Positions 6,191-7,467 of a stretch of 7,467 bases of DNA are shown one piece after another (within the stretch, counting starts at the first letter, position 1; every line of letters begins with the position of its first letter). The DNA comes from Acidobacteriota bacterium (lineage in GTDB: Bacteria; Acidobacteriota; Terriglobia; Terriglobales; Acidobacteriaceae): assembly GCA_021781255.1 (NCBI GenBank), contig JAJXXG010000151.1:1-7467 (forward strand), in the 5' to 3' direction. The notes under the pieces were generated by a model that saw only the letters and a program-made list of their open reading frames with translations, had not been told where the DNA came from and did not search any database. The translations under genes and the position numbers were made by a program.

Positions 6191-6721
6191 CTAGCTGACG
6201 CGCTCGATGACGACGGACTCGAGGACGACGGGCTTGTGGGGCTTGTCCTGGGCGTTGCGGGAAACGCGGGAGATCTTGTCGGCGATGTCCTGCCCTTCGA
6301 CGACTTCGCCGAAGATGGTGTGGTTGCCGGTGAGCCAGGGCGTGGGCGCCACGGTGATGAAGAACTGGCAGCCGTTGGTGTTGGGGCCGGAGTTGGCCAT
6401 GGCCAGCTTGCCGGGCTTATCGAAGCGGTGCGGGGAGCCTTTGGTCTCGTCCTGGAAGCGATAGCCGGGGCCGCCCATGCCGGTTCCGGTGGGGTCGCCA
6501 CCCTGGATCATGAAGTCGGGGATGACGCGATGGAAGACGGTGCCGTCGTAGAGCTTGTCCTGCGATTTGGCGCGCGTGCCGGGGTGAACCCACTCGCGGG
6601 AGCCTTCAGCGAGCTCGATGAAGTTCTTGACGGTGACGGGCGCGTCGGCCTCCAAGAGGCGAACAGTGATTTTGCCTTCAGTGGTATTGAAGACGGCGTA
6701 GGTTCCTGCTGCGAGTGCCAT
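6191..6721 (-). CDS. Cyclophilin-type peptidyl-prolyl cis-trans isomerase, cytoplasmic
   Basis: A 176-residue single-domain cyclophilin that catalyses cis-trans isomerisation of peptide bonds before proline, helping proteins fold. The active site is intact: FHRVIPDFMIQGG supplies Arg65, Phe70, Met71 and Gln73 (equivalents of Arg55, Phe60, Met61 and Gln63 of human cyclophilin A). CQFFIT lies at 118-123, and Trp129 and His134 occupy the places of Trp121 and His126. There is no signal peptide, so it should be cytoplasmic, like PpiB. ATG at 6721 has AGGAG six bases upstream. It follows the second cyclophilin gene by 67 bp on the same strand with no obvious terminator between, so the pair is probably co-transcribed. 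An extra loop between residues 41 and 58 is shared with its neighbour, which suggests they arose by tandem duplication. Confidence 0.93.
   Translation of the reverse strand: MALAAGTYAVFNTTEGKITVRLLEADAPVTVKNFIELAEGSREWVHPGTRAKSQDKLYDGTVFHRVIPDFMIQGGDPTGTGMGGPGYRFQDETKGSPHRFDKPGKLAMANSGPNTNGCQFFITVAPTPWLTGNHTIFGEVVEGQDIADKISRVSRNAQDKPHKPVVLESVVIERVS
6352..6403. repeat. 52-bp near-identical block shared by the two cyclophilin genes (copy 1)
   Basis: Positions 6352-6403 and 7022-7073 agree at 51 of 52 bases (A at 6370, T at 7040). They encode the conserved AMANSGPNTNG-QFFIT region. Such identity, including third codon positions, exceeds that of the rest of the genes and suggests recent duplication or gene conversion. 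Confidence 0.8.
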
Positions 6722-6788
6722 GGTTGACTCCTGAGATTTGAGTGGTTGGCTGCTGTTGCCGCTGCGAAGTTGCAAGAGCAGGCGCAGA

Positions 6789-7467
<679 letters not shown>

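Noticed and set aside
6134..6727. A 197-codon plus-strand open frame
   Set aside because: Antisense to the cytoplasmic cyclophilin gene, which has all catalytic residues.

Overview
The window looks like chromosomal core sequence from a GC-rich, aerobic bacterium, most likely an acidobacterium of the Terriglobia type. That placement is inferred from the style of the proteins (a RecQ with an enlarged C-terminal part, a Tat-exported DUF2264 protein, a pair of cyclophilins, an orphan Flp pilin) and was not tested by any search. No mobile element, CRISPR array, tRNA or rRNA is visible.

Layout, left to right. Positions 1-561 (minus) hold the first 187 codons of smc, cut by the window edge. Positions 562-823 are a regulatory intergenic region with a good sigma70-type promoter for smc, a perfect 15-bp palindrome over its -10 element and two DnaA-box-like 9-mers in opposite orientation. 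oxyR follows (824-1732, minus) with both redox cysteines. Then comes about 400 bp without a convincing protein gene, strikingly AT-rich in its middle part. It holds repeated CAATCAT half-sites next to oxyR and, on the strand divergent from oxyR, a terminator-like hairpin. A small Flp/Fap pilin gene (2138-2353) and a Tat-signal DUF2264 gene (2572-3852) follow, both minus. recQ (about 4034-6127, plus) diverges from the DUF2264 gene and converges on two tandem cyclophilin-type prolyl isomerase genes (6191-6721, and 6789 to beyond the right edge, both minus). A strong hairpin sits between the convergent genes.

The genes do not form one pathway. They cover chromosome maintenance (smc, recQ), peroxide sensing (oxyR), surface or exported functions (flp, DUF2264 protein, one cyclophilin) and protein folding (the cytoplasmic cyclophilin). 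The most interesting non-coding part is the oxyR upstream region. Its arrangement resembles the oxyR/oxyS layout of enterics: a divergent, protein-poor transcription unit with candidate regulator half-sites, a -10-like element and a terminator. This is a hypothesis only. The smc upstream region, with its possible DnaA sites, is the second.
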